Source: Ophioceras dolichostomum (taxonomy: Eukaryota; Ascomycota; Sordariomycetes; Magnaporthales; Ophioceraceae). Taken from it: a stretch of DNA of 64,000 nt. The stretch is taken from contig PYST01000018.1 of the NCBI GenBank assembly GCA_003049485.1, forward strand, positions 124,001-188,000, read 5' to 3'. The position numbers and the translations under genes were made by a program. Under the pieces are notes generated by a model. It ran no database searches. It was not told where the DNA came from and worked only from the letters and a program-made list of their open reading frames with translations. This document shows, one piece after another, positions 21,868 to 33,111 of the stretch (position 1 is the first letter of the stretch; every line of letters begins with the position of its first letter).

Positions 21868-23966
21868 ATGATGGCCCTTAGCGAAGCGTCGCCAGCGGCG
21901 GGCGCCCAACAGTCTCCCCAGGACAATGGACACACCCGCACGGCGCTCCCAAACAGGCCGGTGTCGTCGAAAGAAAGCGCCGACCCTAGCTCACGTCAGT
22001 ACGGACGGTCGCCGCCAGCAGAGGACGGTGATATCAGGGATGAGGAAATGGCGACGGCATCCCCACCTAGAGGCGACGGCAATAGCCCGTCGACCATGGG
22101 AATATCACATCCGCCGAGTCCCGCGTCATTAGTGAATGATGGTGCCTCCGATGCGGGCCAGGATAATGCTTCTGTTGCGAGTACCTCCCAGAGTCTAGCT
22201 GGACAGGTCTGCAGGTGAGTTGGGCTTGTTCGCGTCGTTCCCGTTTCGACCCGTCAAAGGATGCCTATCCGCCTCCCTTGGAGTTCTTGCGTCACCGAAA
22301 TTCTAACGTCTCCGGAAATAGCAACTGCGGGACGACCCGGACCCCGTTGTGGAGGAGATCCCCCCACGGCTCCATCATCTGCAATGCCTGTGGGTTGTAC
22401 CAGAAGGCGCGCAACGCCTCTCGGCCCATTAACATGAAGAGACCACCAAACATCGTCGCCACTACGCGCCTGGCGCCGATAGTCACCCACACGACCGGGG
22501 CGACGTACGTCACAGCCGAGCAGAGCGTTGCTGGGAGCTGCCCCGGCGGTGGCAGGTGCAACGGCACCGGAGGCGCTGAGGGTTGCAGCGGCTGTCCGGC
22601 CTACAACAACCGTGTGGCCAAGAGCGCCAGCTTGAGCGTCCTGAATCGCCGGGAGCCGACCTCCCCCACCAGACCTGGGAACCCAGCAGGCGGCGCTGCC
22701 GATGGCGCAGAAACCGGTCCAGCCCCGGTCGACATCGGCGCGCTGGAGATTCAGAGTCAGAACACCACGGTAGTGATTGCCTGCCAGAACTGTGGGACCA
22801 CCATTACGCCCTTGTGGCGGAGGGATGAGAGCGGGCACACGATATGCAATGCTTGTGGTATGTCGCTTTCCGGTGTCTGAATGTTGCGACGTTGAGGCGA
22901 ACAACGCCTGGCTGCTGTCTCTCCGAGATTGCAATAGCTGACGCATAGTTACTACACTGCAGGACTGTACTACAAGCTCCACGGAGTTCACCGACCCGTC
23001 ACGATGAAGAAGTCTGTAATCAAGCGGAGGAAACGAGTGCTGCCCGCCTCACAGCAAGGCTCGCCCGCCGCAACAGATGGGAGCCCCGGCCCAATAGAGC
23101 ACGACTCCTCCCCCTCGCCTAACCCCGAAACCGCTGTGCCAACCCCCAAGAGGGGAACCGTGAACGCGGATGGCTCGGTCAACATCCAGCCCCGCGGCCG
23201 CGCCGAGGCGGCACCCCCCTTCACGCTCGTGCCCGAGACGGTCCTCCGCCAACATCGGCAGATCTCGCCGCGGCCCCCTGCGGCCGCCGGTCTGAACCAG
23301 TACCACAACACCAGCCACCCAGCGCCCCTCCCCCATCTCTCAGACTCCTTAACGAATGACAACCGTCTCGCACCCATGACGTCCATCCCGCCCATGACTG
23401 GCCATGGCCACAGCAACGGCCACGGCCACACCGGCGCCGGCATCGACAGGCAGTCTTCCCTCTCGCCGTCGTCGTTCCTGTCGCCGTCCCGCCGCAAGCG
23501 GTCCTTCGGATCGTCTTCCACCGACGGGGACCAGCCGCCACTCTTCCCGCCGAGGTCTGGCTCTGGCCCCGGGAGCGACGGCGGCGGGAACCACAACAAT
23601 CACCACTCTTCCTCCGCCGACGGCGGCTCCGCGTCGAAGCGCCTCTCGTCCATCAAGTCGCTGCTGAACGCGCCGGAGTCGCCCATCATGGCCATCAGAC
23701 ATGAACTGCCGCCCATGGACGAGTCGCGCAGGATGGTCCACACGACGATGATGGATTGCTCGCCTTCCCCACCGACGGCGCCGGTAAATGCGCCGGTGCC
23801 AGCATCAGCACCAGCATCAGCAGCTGCGGGACCCAGTGGCGGTGGTAGTGGTGGCGATGATAGCGAGCGTGTTAGGCTGGAGCGCAGGGCGGAGCTGAAG
23901 CGCGAGGCGGAGAGGATGAGGGAGATGCTTGCTGCGAAGGAGAGGGAGCTTGCGGAGTTCTTGTGA
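21868..23966 (+). CDS. sre: Siderophore/iron GATA-type transcription repressor (Sre/SreA)
   Basis: Three exons, 21868-22214, 22322-22857 and 22963-23966, give 628 residues. Introns of 107 and 105 bp have donors GTGAGT and GTATGT; intron 2 has CTGAC. Zinc finger 1 is C115-X2-C118-X17-C136-X2-C139 and finger 2 is at about 270-294, with LYYKLHG following. Between them lies the cysteine-rich block CPGGGRCNGTGG...GCSGC that marks the iron-sensing members of this family, which repress siderophore and iron-uptake genes when iron is sufficient. Intron 1 interrupts finger 1 between its first two cysteines and intron 2 falls just after the last cysteine of finger 2. The C-terminus has a basic KRRKR patch, long disordered Pro/Ser/His regions and a final coiled-coil-like helix (ERRAELKREAERMREMLAAK) common in this family. 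ATG 21868 is directly followed by a second ATG; I chose the first. Confidence 0.93.
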
Positions 23967-25320
23967 CCCTCAACTACCAATCTCTTGAGATTCTTTTCTT
24001 CTCTTTTATTCGGGCGTATAGTATTGGACAAAGCTTCTCACAAAGTTGAGGCTGTTGTCATGGATCTTGTTTACCTTTTTTTTCCCTTGCTGTTCTTTTG
24101 CGGCATTTCAAAATGGTATGGATGCCGGGTTCTTCTTCATGGGGCCGGTCTGGGCTGGCGTTCGATGTTTGTCCACTACCACAGCACGAGGAAAATGGAC
24201 CGGCATTGCAAGGCAGGACAGGACGGAGCAAGGGGCTCGGGGAGTTCTTTGGGTTGGGGGTTGGGGCTTTTTTGCAACCCCCTTGTTATGACGTCCATGA
24301 AGCTCTGAGGTTAATGATGGATGGGATGTGTCTCTTCTTCTTTCTTAGTATCACTTCGCTCTTCGTCTCTATTCTCTTCTTTTCTCTTCTTCTCTTCTCA
24401 CCTCAGTTTGTGTTCTGTTCTATCTTTTAAGAACTCGTTTATATATCATGTTTGTTGGAGTGATTCTGAGGCCGGGAAAAGGCCGGGAAAAGGGGAGGCA
24501 GGCTGATGGGTGAGGCATCGTCGAGCATCGACGAAAGCTGGTAGTATAATGGGGGGTGGGGGAGAGACCATCACAGGTCGATCAGATATGAAAAAAAGCA
24601 AGGTTGAATGTAGATGAGCTGGACAACAGACCCCTCGCTGCTTCGTGATGAGTTGTCTCCGATCTTCGACCTCGTCGTCTCTTCAAGCATGGCACCAAGT
24701 CCTTAACGTTCTGTTCATGTTTGATGGTATTTCGATATCCTACAACAGAAAGGCGGAGGGAAAGAAATATCGCACCCAGAAGTCTGTCTCCTCACATGGG
24801 AAGTTTTAAGAGATAAAACCAAAGATGAAAAGCGTGATGACCCCGTCCTTTCCTTCCTTCCTTCTTTCCTGCAGGTAAGCAAGTCTAAAACATCCATCCT
24901 CCAATCCAACCGGCTAGTTGTCCGACTCCTGATAAGAGACGTTGAAAAAAGATATACAAGACAGCAAAGGGAAGCCCTCCTGTTATTCAATCCTACAGCG
25001 CTCGCACACACGCCTTCCGTCTCGCGCTGGTGCATAGCCCAACCCAACTCATCCCCCTCCCGCCTGCTGCCCGTTCACGCCCAGTCCACACGTGCAGAGC
25101 CAGCTTCTTCTCCTCTTCCCCTGCCGTATGTCTGGCGCCCACGCTGCACACACAGCCTCACGAATACTCTTCCTACAAAAGATGTTCGTCCAGAATTCTC
25201 ACTCCCTCTCTCTCTCTCTTTCCCTACCCCTTGTAACAGGCGCGGGAATCTCGTATCTCTCCCTCGGGCGATTGACCAAGCGAATGCGTCAATAAGATAG
25301 GTAGGTGTCTTGTGTTTGTT
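23967..25320. other. Convergent intergenic region, sre and tvp15
   Basis: Two 3' flanks. T/C-rich on the left (24330-24430) with G-rich stretches near 24240 and 24550; a CACGTG lies near 25089-25094. ORFs are all under 111 codons and low complexity. No gene seen. Confidence 0.6.
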
Positions 25321-26383
25321 TTACACCTGTTCCGCACCCCAACCCTGGTCGGCCTCGCGCATGTTGGCGGGCGGCTCGATGGATGGGATGAACTCGAGCA
25401 CGACGTAGGCTACGCCGATGATGCCGACGATGGAGCCGGCGATGATGCGGAGGACGCCATCGTTGAGGAGGATGGAGCCGACGAAAATGTTGACTAGCAG
25501 TTTGTGTATTTTGGTTTACGTGGCGTGAGTGAGAATGTGCGCTAAGCGGGCTAGGGGTGGTGCCGGATAGGCAGGTAGGTAGGTGGATAGGGGGATAGGG
25601 GAAGAAGGAGGGTCGGGTATGTATGGGAGAAGAAGGTGAGAATAGGTGGAACGTACAGATGCCGCGGCCGATGAAGGAGAAGAGGAAGGACGCGTAGCGG
25701 GAGACTTGCGGGGGGATCTGGAATTCGAGGAGCGCGGTCGCTGTGCCGAGAGGATGGATTCGGTTGGTCAGCTCTTGTTAACTCCTAAGGGAGGTGGTAA
25801 CTTGGAGGAAGTCTGCTGCTGAGCTCCTTGACGGCGAGGAGGGAGTAAATACTACTCACCTAGACCGAAGAGGATGACGTAGGAGCCGAGAACGAATTTT
25901 TGGCTATTAGAGAACGGTATCTGGTCAGCTGGGGCTTCCTTTTCTCTGATGAAATGGCCCTTCCATTTTGTTGCGCGACGGCGATGCTGGCTAAGGAGTA
26001 AAGGGGCTCGCTCGCGTGCTCCGTCACGGCTCGGGCCTGCCCAATGTCCAAGTCTGTAGGTATCTCGGCGGCGCCGCATCGGGATCGGCCACGACAGGAG
26101 GAAGACTTGGGCGCAGAGACGCAGGCGGGTGGCGGGTGGGCGGACGGGCGAGCCGAGTGGAATTAAGGAACGTACAAGCCGTTGGAGTCGACGAAGAATT
26201 GCGATATCCCTCCCAGGACCATCACCAAGGCCGTAACCAAGTTGGCGATCCGGCTGCGAGACAAACGGGAAGTTAGCGAGACCTTGTCCTGTTATTTGTC
26301 TTCACGCACGGCGCGGCGCGAAACATCGACGGGTTGCATCGTCGGAGGGAAAGGGGCTCGTACAATGTGTCTGAGAAGTCCAT
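25321..26383 (-). CDS. tvp15: Golgi membrane protein Tvp15
   Basis: A five-exon minus-strand gene too fragmented to show as one ORF. Exons in coding order are 26364-26383, 26176-26253, 25860-25903, 25657-25740 and 25321-25493, giving 132 residues. All donors are GT (GTACGA, GTACGT, GTGAGT, GTACGT, GTACGT) and acceptors CAG or TAG. The protein reads MDFSDTFRIANLVTALVM, then GGISQFF, FQKFVLGSYVILFGLG, a segment ending RYASFLFSFIGRGIF, a third hydrophobic stretch VLRIIAGSIVGIIGVAYVVL and the family tail EPPANMREADQGWGAEQV. Tvp15 (COPI-associated family) is a small polytopic late-Golgi protein linked to vesicle traffic. Exon 1 holds only six codons plus two bases, and exon 3 is only 44 bp. Confidence 0.9.
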
Positions 26384-27182
26384 TGTGCCTGTCTGGTGAT
26401 GCGCTTCGCGATTTTGTTGGCTCGCTCGGTCTGGGTCAGGTAGGCTCGTTGGTAGCTGAAGCTGTCTTCGCGAGATGTTTTATGCTCCCGCAAAAAAATT
26501 AGAGGTCTGTCTGAAGCTACCAGCAAGTAGTTAAGGGGTTGGTTGGTCAATAACAGAATAATTTTCAGGTGGAAAAGCGACAGAACAACAGATAGCGAAC
26601 AAAGCGCCGTCGTTAATAAAGCTTACTTACCTGTAGCCGAAATGTGACCTTTCTTTTAGGCAGACGTATTTTTGTCCCTCAGTTCTTGTGGCCGACCTAC
26701 TGCAGTTGGTGTCTGATGACGAACTGGAGTGGTATGTAGTTGACGACGACAGCTTTTTTCGCCAGATCTGTTTTGTTGCGCTTTTGGGACGACTAAACGG
26801 CGAAGCTCCATCCATCCAGCCTTGATGGTGAGTTTCGGCGAATTAGAGAGAAGGGCCGCTGGAACACATGCATCGGCTTCGCCTTGGCGGGAAAGCAGGG
26901 AACTAAGCGGCCCGCTTTTCGCCGTTTTTGGTATGGCACACGACTTTTCTACTGTGAAACAAACAGGCCGTGTAAGGGTTAGGGTCAGACTCCGGCCTCC
27001 TGGAGCCCCTTTTTCGATATTTCTCAACAGCAGAGTTTAAGGGCAGTGAGGTTGATACCATTAATAACGCTTTTAGCAGCTTGTTTGAAGTACTATAAAT
27101 GTCGACGACGACATGTGCTAGGGACATAGCTATAGTCCTCTTCGTTTTCTAGCCATGTAATCCTCTACTCCCATCCTCGCCG
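26384..27182. other. Promoter of tvp15 / 3' flank of apl6
   Basis: About 800 bp between two minus-strand genes in tandem. It should hold the tvp15 promoter and leader and the end of the apl6 transcript. No ORF with a domain and no notable repeat. Confidence 0.6.
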
Positions 27183-29940
27183 TTATTGTCGCACGAGTCT
27201 GTCCTGCTCTCCATCGTCGTCGCTCTCTTCCTCTTCCTCTTCCTCTTCCTCTTCCTTTTCCTCTTCCTCTTCGTCATCCTCCTCCTCAGATGATTCTTCC
27301 TCCCCCTCATCGCTTTCATCATCCTCTCCCTCCTCCCCTTCCTCCTCCTCCTCTGCTTCTTCATCCCCATGATCACTCTCAGCCAGCCAATCATCGAGCG
27401 ACTTGCCCCCGACGTTCTCCCCGAGTCCATTAGACTTCGCCTTCCCGGCGGCGCCCGCAGCGGCGGCAGCAGTCCCCGCAGATGGCGAGCGCTTGTGCGC
27501 CGCGGCGGCGGTATCGAGGTACTCCGACGCGGGCACGACTCTGCGCTCGCCGTAGTGGTATGCCATGTTGCCCGGCTCCGAGTCGCGCAGCTTTGGGTCG
27601 GGCTCCTTGCCGGCCTTGACCCAGTCGGGGAGCGCCGTGTAGCCCTGCATGCCGTGGACACCGCCACCGCCGGCCAGGATCAGCGCGGCTGAGCCGAGAG
27701 TAAACCCTTTTCTGGCCTCCGAAGGGCTCGGCGCCTGGGGAGCCGGCTTAGGGGCCAGGAGCATGAGCGTCGCTAGCTGGGGCACGTTCAGCAGCGCGCG
27801 GTACATGCGAGCCCTATCTCGTAGGTCATAGGAGGTGTCGTAGCGCACGAGAAGGAGGGTGTACTCCCACAGCTTCACCGCGGGGTGCTCCTCCTCCTTT
27901 TCCTTCTCTTCTGCTGTAGCGATGGGCTCGGCTGAGTCTGCCCACCCATTATCCACGTCGATGATGCTGGTCGGACCTTTCGGCGACGACGAACTGCCCG
28001 CTTTGGTATCCGCTGTTTTTCCGGTTAAAGCGCTGTTCAGGTGATGTAGGTACACCTTAGCCGCGAGAAGCAAGATCTGCCTCTTGGCGACCTCGGCCTC
28101 AGACGCGAAGTCCTTGAGCAAAATGCGCAACACGTCGGCCGCCACGTTATCTCCGTCGTTGATCCCAGAGAACTCGCCGACGAGCCACACTATGGTGGCG
28201 CGCGCCACAGGGTCGGCGGCAGAGTCGAGGTTACGGGCAAGGCGCACAACCGTGCCGGCGTGTGCTTCGGGGTCGCGCTGGATGAGGTGGCGGATCACAG
28301 TCAGCGACTCGGCGGCGAGCGTCCCGTCTAGACTGGTGATCTGTCCTAGCAGTAGGCGCAGGCACCGGCCAGCGGCGGCTGGTTCTGCTTGCGCGCATCG
28401 CCCTATCGCGCGGACGGCGGAGCGTACAAGCGCCGCGTTGCTTCCTCTGGAGAAATGCTCCAGCTCTGAGAGGATCAGTGACTTCACGTGGGGTGCCGCG
28501 TGGGGGAACACCAGCGTCAGTATCTCCAGCTTGAGCTCCCACACGGCCGGATGGTCTATCGCTCGCACCAAAAAGTGCGTAGCGTATCGCGCGAAGTCAG
28601 CGGGGCGCTCCAGGCACACGGACACGATGCTGTAGAGGGCGGCTTCCTGTGTATCCTGAGATCCCCGTAGAAGAGCGACAAGGGGCCCTATCGCCGACGA
28701 AAGGTAGGATGGTGTGCCGATGGTTGCATAGCAGCGTACCACGGCCATCACCACGGCCGAATTGCGACTGTGCAGCAAGGGCCGGATCGCGTTGAGGAAC
28801 ATCTCGAGGTCAGGGTCAAGCACGATGACTTGCTCGCTTTCGTTGGCAGAGGAGCTGCTGCCGTCCTCCTCGCCATTCTCGCTCTTGCCACCAGAGATCT
28901 CCCCGTAGAAGTCCTGCAGATCCGTCGATGTATCTTTGTAGCCGCCGCTCTTGCCGGCCTTATCTGCCACCACAGTGCGCGTCCGACGGGGGAAGCACTT
29001 CCTCGCGTACACCGTCATCACCCACAGAGTGGCCAGCTGGGACCACTCGTCCATGTCGACGACCATTTTGACGAGGCTCCTGTAATGTTTGTGTATGAGG
29101 TCGATGCGGTCCGGGCAGATCTCCAAGAAGGCCGTGACCGCCGCGCCCACGACGTAGTACTGCTTGTCGCCCAGCAGCGTGGTGAGGTGATCGACCAGCT
29201 GCGGGAACTGGCTCGCGTCCAGGCGGTGGCATTTAGGGATGGCTAGGGCGGCGGCGCGCCTCACGTAAGGGCTCATATCGCCAACCCCTTTCTTGATGGC
29301 CAACGAGACTATTTGACTGATGACGGGGACGCGGATGCCGGACATGGTGCGCAGGGCGAGGGCGCGGACCTGCGGGTTGCTGTCCGAGAGCGACTTCTGG
29401 ATAGTGTTGATGGAGAGCAGAGCCAGGTCCGGCTCTTGCTCGGCGTGGTGCAGGAGGTAGATGTATACAAGTTTCTTGATCTCGATGTTTGGGGACGCAA
29501 CATTCTTGACCACGGACGAGAAGAAGGGAAGGGTTTTTTGCGAGCGGTACATCATCTGTTTTATTTGCCCCAGGATCAGTTAGAGGCTATTCGTCCTGTC
29601 CTTTCTACTCGCCGATATCGCATCTTGACGAAAGCACGGAGAACCGAGAGAAACCCAAGAGGCAGGGAGAGGGACTCGACGTACAGAGATGACCCGCCGC
29701 AAACCCTCGAGGACCTCTCTGTCATTGCGGCTATCGAGTAGCTTCTTGATCTGTGCCCTATCGAGCGGCCGAGATGAGATCCTCGAGCTTCGGGCAGCAG
29801 CGGCGGCATCGAGAGTGAGCTCACGGGCTGTTGTTGCGCAAGGAATTATCGTCAGCGGGATAGATGGAGATGGGCGAGACAGCATGAGGAGAGGGCTTAC
29901 CGCTCTCAAGAAGAGAGGATATCCGTGATATTGACTCCAT
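27183..29940 (-). CDS. apl6: AP-3 adaptor complex beta subunit
   Basis: Exons in coding order 29901-29940, 29685-29827 and 27183-29555, giving 851 residues. Introns of 73 and 129 bp have donors GTAAGC and GTACGT and acceptors ACAG and ACAG. The N-terminus reads MESISRISSLLESARELTLD; the second exon carries RPLDRAQIKKLLDS and DREVLEGLRRVIS; exon 3 continues in phase as MMYRSQKTLPFFSSVVKNVA then IEIKKLVYIYLLHHAEQEPD. Residues about 40-600 are an adaptin N-terminal alpha-solenoid. The C-terminus is a hinge of Glu/Asp/Ser runs typical of AP-3 beta and lacks an obvious appendage. AP-3 sorts cargo from the Golgi to the vacuole. It diverges from the gene at 30352, with 411 bp between start codons. 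Confidence 0.93.
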
Positions 29941-30351
29941 CTCTACCCTGATGGTGTCGCGCAATAGTACTTGAGCAAGAATCACCGCCTGCTAGGCTGC
30001 TAAGGCGGGGTGCTGTTGGGAGAAACAAAAGTGTCTGGCACAAGCGCTTAGTGCGGCGGTGCCTGATGGTTGGCGGTGACGTGATGCTCTACATAATGGG
30101 GCCAAATTTGGTGGGGGAGCTCACAGAGCTGTGGCATGCGGGGAGCACACTCTACGGTGGGGGCCCTGAACGCCATAGTCCGATCTCGACTCAACACGAG
30201 ATACAGGTACCGAACTGAGGCGGCAGCAGTCGCCGGTCTGCACGATCAATTTGGCAATCATTATGCAAGATCCCTCATGTCCATGCACGATGCGATGCTC
30301 CTTATGTCGCCCTCGGAATGATTACCTCTTTTTGGGTAACCGGATTCGAAC
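29941..30351. other. Divergent promoter of apl6 and the 30352 gene
   Basis: A compact 411-bp head-to-head intergenic region. It contains no ORF with a domain and no strong palindrome that I could see. The two genes may share promoter elements. Confidence 0.55.
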
Positions 30352-31251
30352 ATGACACCTTCCCCCCGCATGTTATCACCAGCCTTGCCCTCGGAGCTGC
30401 TCTCCTCTATCATCGCTCAACATTCATATCCTACAACATTGGTAATATGCGGCTCCAGGGAGGATTTCTTGTCCACACTTATGGACGAGATGCATGAGCA
30501 CCAAGGCCACGAAGCAGGTTGGCAGCAGCATAATGAGGACTCATTGCGAGGCGATGGAGGAGCAGGCGAGCTTCCCAAGAAGCCGCCAGGGCCACCCACT
30601 GATACGTCGATGGCCAGGTCCATGATTCTATCAGCTCCCCTATTCCAGGTGGCCATCGCGCGGCACATACGAACCGTGTTCGTACCAACCGTTTCGCACC
30701 TGCGCGCGTTCCTATCTGTCTTCACGGGGCCCTCGGATCAGGCATCCGCTGTGCGCGCTCCTCCTCCTCCACCACTACGACCGCCTGTGACTGCGCAAGC
30801 AACGCTGCAGAAAATACGACCACCACCAGCAAGGCCCGTCCTACTCGTCTACGGGTTGTTGGACTTGCACCACGACACGAGTGAGTGGAGCGCCCAGGGT
30901 CTGTCATGCACCGCCGCGGGACTCGTCGAGGCGGCTGACCGGGTCCGGTTCGATACTGTCGTCGTGGAGTCGAGTAGGAGGAGAAGAGATAGAGAATCTG
31001 AAGCCTCCGCTGAGGGCACAGGCAGCCTTAGCACGCTGCTTTCCGAGGAGGTCCCTGTGCTGGGCGGGAGCGCGAGGCGGATGGGGCCGGAGGGAAGAGG
31101 CGGCGGCGGTGGGTGGGCGGGCCGCACGGTGCCGGTAGGCAGGGTGTTGGGAAGGTGGTTTCGGTTTCTGGATGGGCATTGGAAAGGGAATGAAGCATAC
31201 GAGGACCAGGATGATGGCGCCGACGAGCAGATGGCAGGCACAGAGGCTTGA
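30352..31251 (+). CDS. Uncharacterised protein, possible divergent RecA-fold
   Basis: A single exon of 299 residues. An early block TTLVICGSREDFLSTLMDE looks like a beta strand with a loop and helix, and a central block RPVLLVYGLLDLHHDTSEWS, followed by AQGLSCTAAGLVEAA, looks like a Walker-B-type strand followed by a helix; VRFDTVVVES is another strand. There is no clear Walker A (GxxxxGKT). Such degenerate RecA-like folds occur in Rad51-paralogue/Shu-type recombination factors, but this is a weak inference from pattern only. Residues between the blocks are Pro- and Gly-rich and probably disordered. It ends with FRFLDGHWKGNEAYE and an acidic tail. The start could also be the ATG at codon 7. 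It converges on nuf2, with 323 bp between stop codons. Confidence 0.7.
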   Translation: MTPSPRMLSPALPSELLSSIIAQHSYPTTLVICGSREDFLSTLMDEMHEHQGHEAGWQQHNEDSLRGDGGAGELPKKPPGPPTDTSMARSMILSAPLFQVAIARHIRTVFVPTVSHLRAFLSVFTGPSDQASAVRAPPPPPLRPPVTAQATLQKIRPPPARPVLLVYGLLDLHHDTSEWSAQGLSCTAAGLVEAADRVRFDTVVVESSRRRRDRESEASAEGTGSLSTLLSEEVPVLGGSARRMGPEGRGGGGGWAGRTVPVGRVLGRWFRFLDGHWKGNEAYEDQDDGADEQMAGTEA

Positions 31252-31574
31252 GTCTGGTGGGCCGAGAACAGGCAGATCTCCTGCTGGAACTTCGCAGGGC
31301 ATCGCACCTCAAAGGGAACAAGGCGCGAGGCGAAAGATGATACCCATTTAATTTCATCCACTCGTCGAAACGAGACCTTTACATAACTCATCAAGAATAA
31401 CAAACACCAGGTGACCGCTCTGAACAAGCCTACATCTCCCAACCGTTCACCAAAACGCCGTGTCTCATGCTGGTATATATAGTCCAATCCTTGGAGCCCG
31501 CTAACAACCCACAGAATAGAAAGGAGAGAAGCAGGCAGTCGTGAAAGAAGCGTCTAAACGAAGTACACAAAGGA
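31252..31574. other. Short convergent 3' region
   Basis: 323 bp between the stop codons of two convergent genes. The 3' UTRs probably meet or overlap here. Nothing else is visible. Confidence 0.6.
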
Positions 31575-33111
31575 TTACAAGGCCTGCTCCATTTCTGTTA
31601 TGTAAAGTTTGATGTGGGCTTCCATCTTGAGATACTCGTCATGGGCGTTGTGGATCTCGTTTTCAATGTTCTCCTTGAGATCAAGCATCTGATTTAGAAG
31701 AGATCGGTCAGTCAGTGGATGAACACGGGGGGTTCAGGGTCCGGCCCTGAGAGTGGTGGGTACAGTGCTTATAAAACTGGCTGGTACTGGTGATGGTAAA
31801 TGCTGGTAAGTAAATGCTCACCTTCTTCTCCGTCTGCTCGATCCTGACACGCCGCTTCTCGATATCGCGGCCCTTCTCCGTCCGCTCCTCGTTGAGCTTC
31901 CGGTGTGTCGACTTGAGCTCCTCCATCTTGTCCTTTGCCTCCTCCGAGCGCTGCGCGCTCTGTTTCCGCAGCTTGTCGGTCCGCTCGTTCCACTTGGCCA
32001 GGTGGCGCTGCAGCAGCGTCTCCTCGCGCTCGACCTGGACGACGTCGGCGCCCCTCTCCGTCAGCGCGTCGCGCTGCCGCGTCTTCTTGGCGTTGTCCTC
32101 GTCTTCTTTAGCCAGCTCCGACGAGACCTCGTCCAGCACCTTGATGCACGAGGCCACGTCGGCCGAGACGACGGCGAACGAGTCCCCGGACGTCTGGAGG
32201 GCGCGCGCGCGCCGGTCCAGCGAGTCGATGTGGGCGCGCTCGTTGGCGAGCGTGTTGGACAGGTCGGCCAGGCTGGCCTGGAGCGCCGAGGGGCTCTGGA
32301 GGGTGTAGGGCCGCAGCTTGGCGCTCTCCTGCTTCAGCGCCAGCCGGGCAGCCGTCTTCTCCTCCAGGCGCTGGGCAAGCTCGGTCTTGCCCGCCTTGGC
32401 CTCCTCGAGCCGGGCGGCTACGCGCTCCTGGTTGCGCCGGAGCTCGAGCAGGCGGCGCTTGAGCTCCTCGTTGCGGCGCGTCTTCTCCTGCGCGAGGCTC
32501 TCCATCTGCCGGCGGTTTATGCGCATGTCGTCCAGGCGGGCGTCGAGGTTGTCGTTCTCGTGGTACAGCGACTCGACGCGGTCCTTGATCTCGTTCGCGC
32601 GGTTGACGTGCTCCTCAAAGAGGTCGGCGTGGCCGCCGCGGAACCGCTCGAAGTTGATCAGGTACGAGAAGATCTTGCGCAGGCGTCCGTACGTCGGGCG
32701 GTACAGGTCCGCCAGGCTGAAGTCGTGGATGTTGCAGGCGTTCAGCAGCTGACGCAGGATCACGTAGAAGCCCATCAGGTTGCGCGTGTCGGCCGGCATC
32801 AACTGCTCGTTGAACTCGCTGTTCCCGCACACCTCCTCCACGGCGGCGCGCATGCCCGGGTCGACGGTCTCGCGCCGCACGTTCATCGACTTCTCGGCAA
32901 ACAGCTCGAAGATCATCTGGATCTGGTGCGGGTTCGGCTTCTGGAGGTCGGACACGTCGAAGTTGGCGACCCCTATGTCGTTGATGCATCCGACGATCTC
33001 GGAGTCGCTGAGCATGATGTCCTCGTCCACCTCGACCACCTGCTTCTTGCCCATGTTGCGCGACTGCTGCTGCGACGCCGGGATTATTGACATTCGTAAA
33101 TTGTACGCCAT
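31575..33111 (-). CDS. nuf2: Kinetochore protein Nuf2 (Ndc80 complex)
   Basis: Exons in coding order 31822-33111 and 31575-31688 give 467 residues. The 133-bp intron has donor GTGAGC and acceptor TCAG in phase 0, joining EQTEKK to MLDLKENIENEIHNAHDEYL. The N-terminal region (about 30-165) is the Nuf2 calponin-homology-like domain: LSDSEIVGCINDIGVANFDV, KPNPHQIQMIFELF, DLYRPTYGRLRKIFSYLINFERFR. The rest is long coiled coil. Nuf2 pairs with Ndc80 and binds microtubules at the kinetochore. The 37-residue second exon completes the coiled coil that pairs with Spc24/Spc25. Downstream start codons at residues 7 and 20 are possible. A 395-codon antisense frame over this gene is a base-composition shadow. 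Confidence 0.95.

Noticed and set aside
31903..33090. 395-codon plus-strand ORF antisense to nuf2
   Set aside because: It is a GC-driven shadow of the nuf2 coding frame, rich in Leu/Val/Gln from antisense coiled-coil codons, with no domain of its own.
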